Source: JAMIFN01 sp035906235 (lineage in GTDB: Bacteria; Pseudomonadota; Gammaproteobacteria; Burkholderiales; Burkholderiaceae_C). Taken from it: a stretch of 14,394 bases of DNA. The notes under the pieces were generated by a model that was given only the letters and a program-made list of their open reading frames with translations, did not search any database and was not told where the DNA came from. The number at the start of each line of letters is the position of its first letter. Positions within the stretch are counted from its first letter, which is position 1. Below, piece by piece: positions 13,893 through 14,394 of this stretch. The stretch is from NCBI GenBank assembly GCA_035906235.1, contig JAMIFN010000121.1, positions 1 to 14,394 on the forward strand, in the 5' to 3' direction. The position numbers were made by a program, and so were the translations under genes.

Positions 13893-14394
13893 CTAAGCGG
13901 GTTGAATCTCAGCCAATTGGCTGGCCAAAGACGCCTGATGAGCCTCATCAGGCGTTTTGTATTTTAGGCTGCTGTGCGGCCTTTCTTCGTTATAAAGTCG
14001 CACAGCCTGCTCCACCATCTTTCTGGCTTGCTGCAGGTTTTCTGGTCTGCTCAGCAAGTACTCCGTTTTCAATATGCCGTTGATCCGCTCAGCCAGAGCA
14101 TTTTGATAACAGTCATAGCCATCGGTCATGGAGCAAGTCACCTCATGCTTGGCGTGCAATTGCTGGTACTGCTCGCTGCAATACTGAATGCCCCGGTCTG
14201 AATGGTGGATGAGCCTACCCTTGCTGGTGCGCCCTCTCAAAGCCATTTCATAGGCCTGCTGAACCTCACTGGTGCGTAAGCTCGCATGCACATGCCACCC
14301 CACAATCTTGCGTGAGTAAGCATCAGTGACAAAGCTGGCATAAACAAAGCCCTCCTGCCGCGTCGGCAGGTAGGTGATGTCAGCTACCCATACC
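13893..14394 (-). CDS. IS3-family transposase orfB, C-terminal part
   Basis: Open from the window edge (last complete codon at 14393) to the stop at 13893, 166 residues. Seen: the retroviral-integrase-like DDE core with the first Asp in WVADITYLPTR, the second in HHSDRGIQYCS, and Glu in NALAERINGILKTEY. Spacing between the second Asp and Glu is 35 residues, as in the family. The C-terminal motif YNEERPHSSLKYKTPDEAH is also characteristic. All catalytic residues in view are intact, so the part seen is not decayed. A GTG at 14303 is internal. The subgroup within IS3 cannot be fixed without the ends; orfA would lie further out, and orfB is usually made by frameshifting from it. Confidence 0.93.
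   Translation of the reverse strand, partial: VWVADITYLPTRQEGFVYASFVTDAYSRKIVGWHVHASLRTSEVQQAYEMALRGRTSKGRLIHHSDRGIQYCSEQYQQLHAKHEVTCSMTDGYDCYQNALAERINGILKTEYLLSRPENLQQARKMVEQAVRLYNEERPHSSLKYKTPDEAHQASLASQLAEIQPA
13931..13955 (+). terminator. Hairpin with T-rich tail inside the transposase gene, facing inward
   Basis: ACGCCTGATGAG (13931-13942) and CTCATCAGGCGT (13944-13955) form a perfect 12-bp inverted repeat around a single C, followed on the plus strand by TTTGTATTTT. In the coding (minus) direction it reads TPDEAHQA in the conserved C-terminal motif. In the plus direction it has the shape of a rho-independent terminator that would stop transcripts entering the IS from the yajQ/protease side; the folded loop would use a few of the central bases. 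Confidence 0.5.

Larger units (their letters stand above)
13867..14394 (-). mobile_element. IS3-family insertion sequence, right end (rest outside window)
   Basis: The transposase orfB frame runs off the window edge. Beyond its stop, TGACCCGTCCTAAAATAGCT (13867-13886) has the TG-start expected of an IS3-family terminal inverted repeat, so the element probably ends at 13867. The other end, orfA and the target duplication are not in view, so the exact boundary is inferred. Confidence 0.8.

Noticed and set aside
1..14394. CRISPR array, phage, toxin-antitoxin or defence system
   Set aside because: No regularly spaced repeats, no phage structural genes and no recognisable effector. RatA/RnfH were once described as a toxin-antitoxin pair, but the pair is a widespread housekeeping locus.

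Overview
The window looks like a chromosomal segment of a betaproteobacterium, most likely order Burkholderiales and near Comamonadaceae. That placement is inferred from the proteins: a type-2 malate dehydrogenase, an Arg-tip EF-P, the smpB/ratA/rnfH cluster and a divergent murB/yajQ pair. It is mostly housekeeping DNA, with accessory material in the gaps between genes.

Layout. 1-324 is the C-terminal part of a HAD hydrolase. 426-641 is a small AT-richer secreted protein, followed by a strong Shine-Dalgarno/ATG that leads nowhere. smpB (minus) is divergent from ratA-rnfH (plus, overlapping by 8 bases). A hypothetical gene (minus) is divergent from clpB (plus), and clpB has a good heat-shock (sigma-32) type promoter and a rho-independent terminator. 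The 426-base gap after clpB holds a dispersed repeat (copy A) and the terminator of mdh. mdh (minus) follows.

The 346-base gap between argF and mdh contains a second copy of the argF 3' end. argD, an EamA-type transporter gene and argF are all on the minus strand and read in that order; a REP/MITE-like inverted repeat lies between argD and the transporter gene. efp (minus, with a downstream terminator) and murB (minus) follow, with repeat copy B touching the murB stop codon. murB is divergent from yajQ (plus), which is followed by a secreted retropepsin-like protein. The last 530 bases hold repeat copy C and the right end of an IS3-family element cut by the window edge.

Functional themes are translation quality control (smpB, efp), protein disaggregation (clpB), arginine synthesis (argD, argF), the TCA cycle (mdh) and peptidoglycan synthesis (murB). 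I see no phage, CRISPR, tRNA, rRNA or obvious new defence system. The least explained signals are non-coding: the three-copy intergenic repeat (two longer copies share a GGGACAAT-type end), the tandem duplication of the argF 3' end with a hairpin whose two arms changed together, and an IS element lying 6 bases from one repeat copy with an inward-facing terminator hairpin inside its transposase gene.
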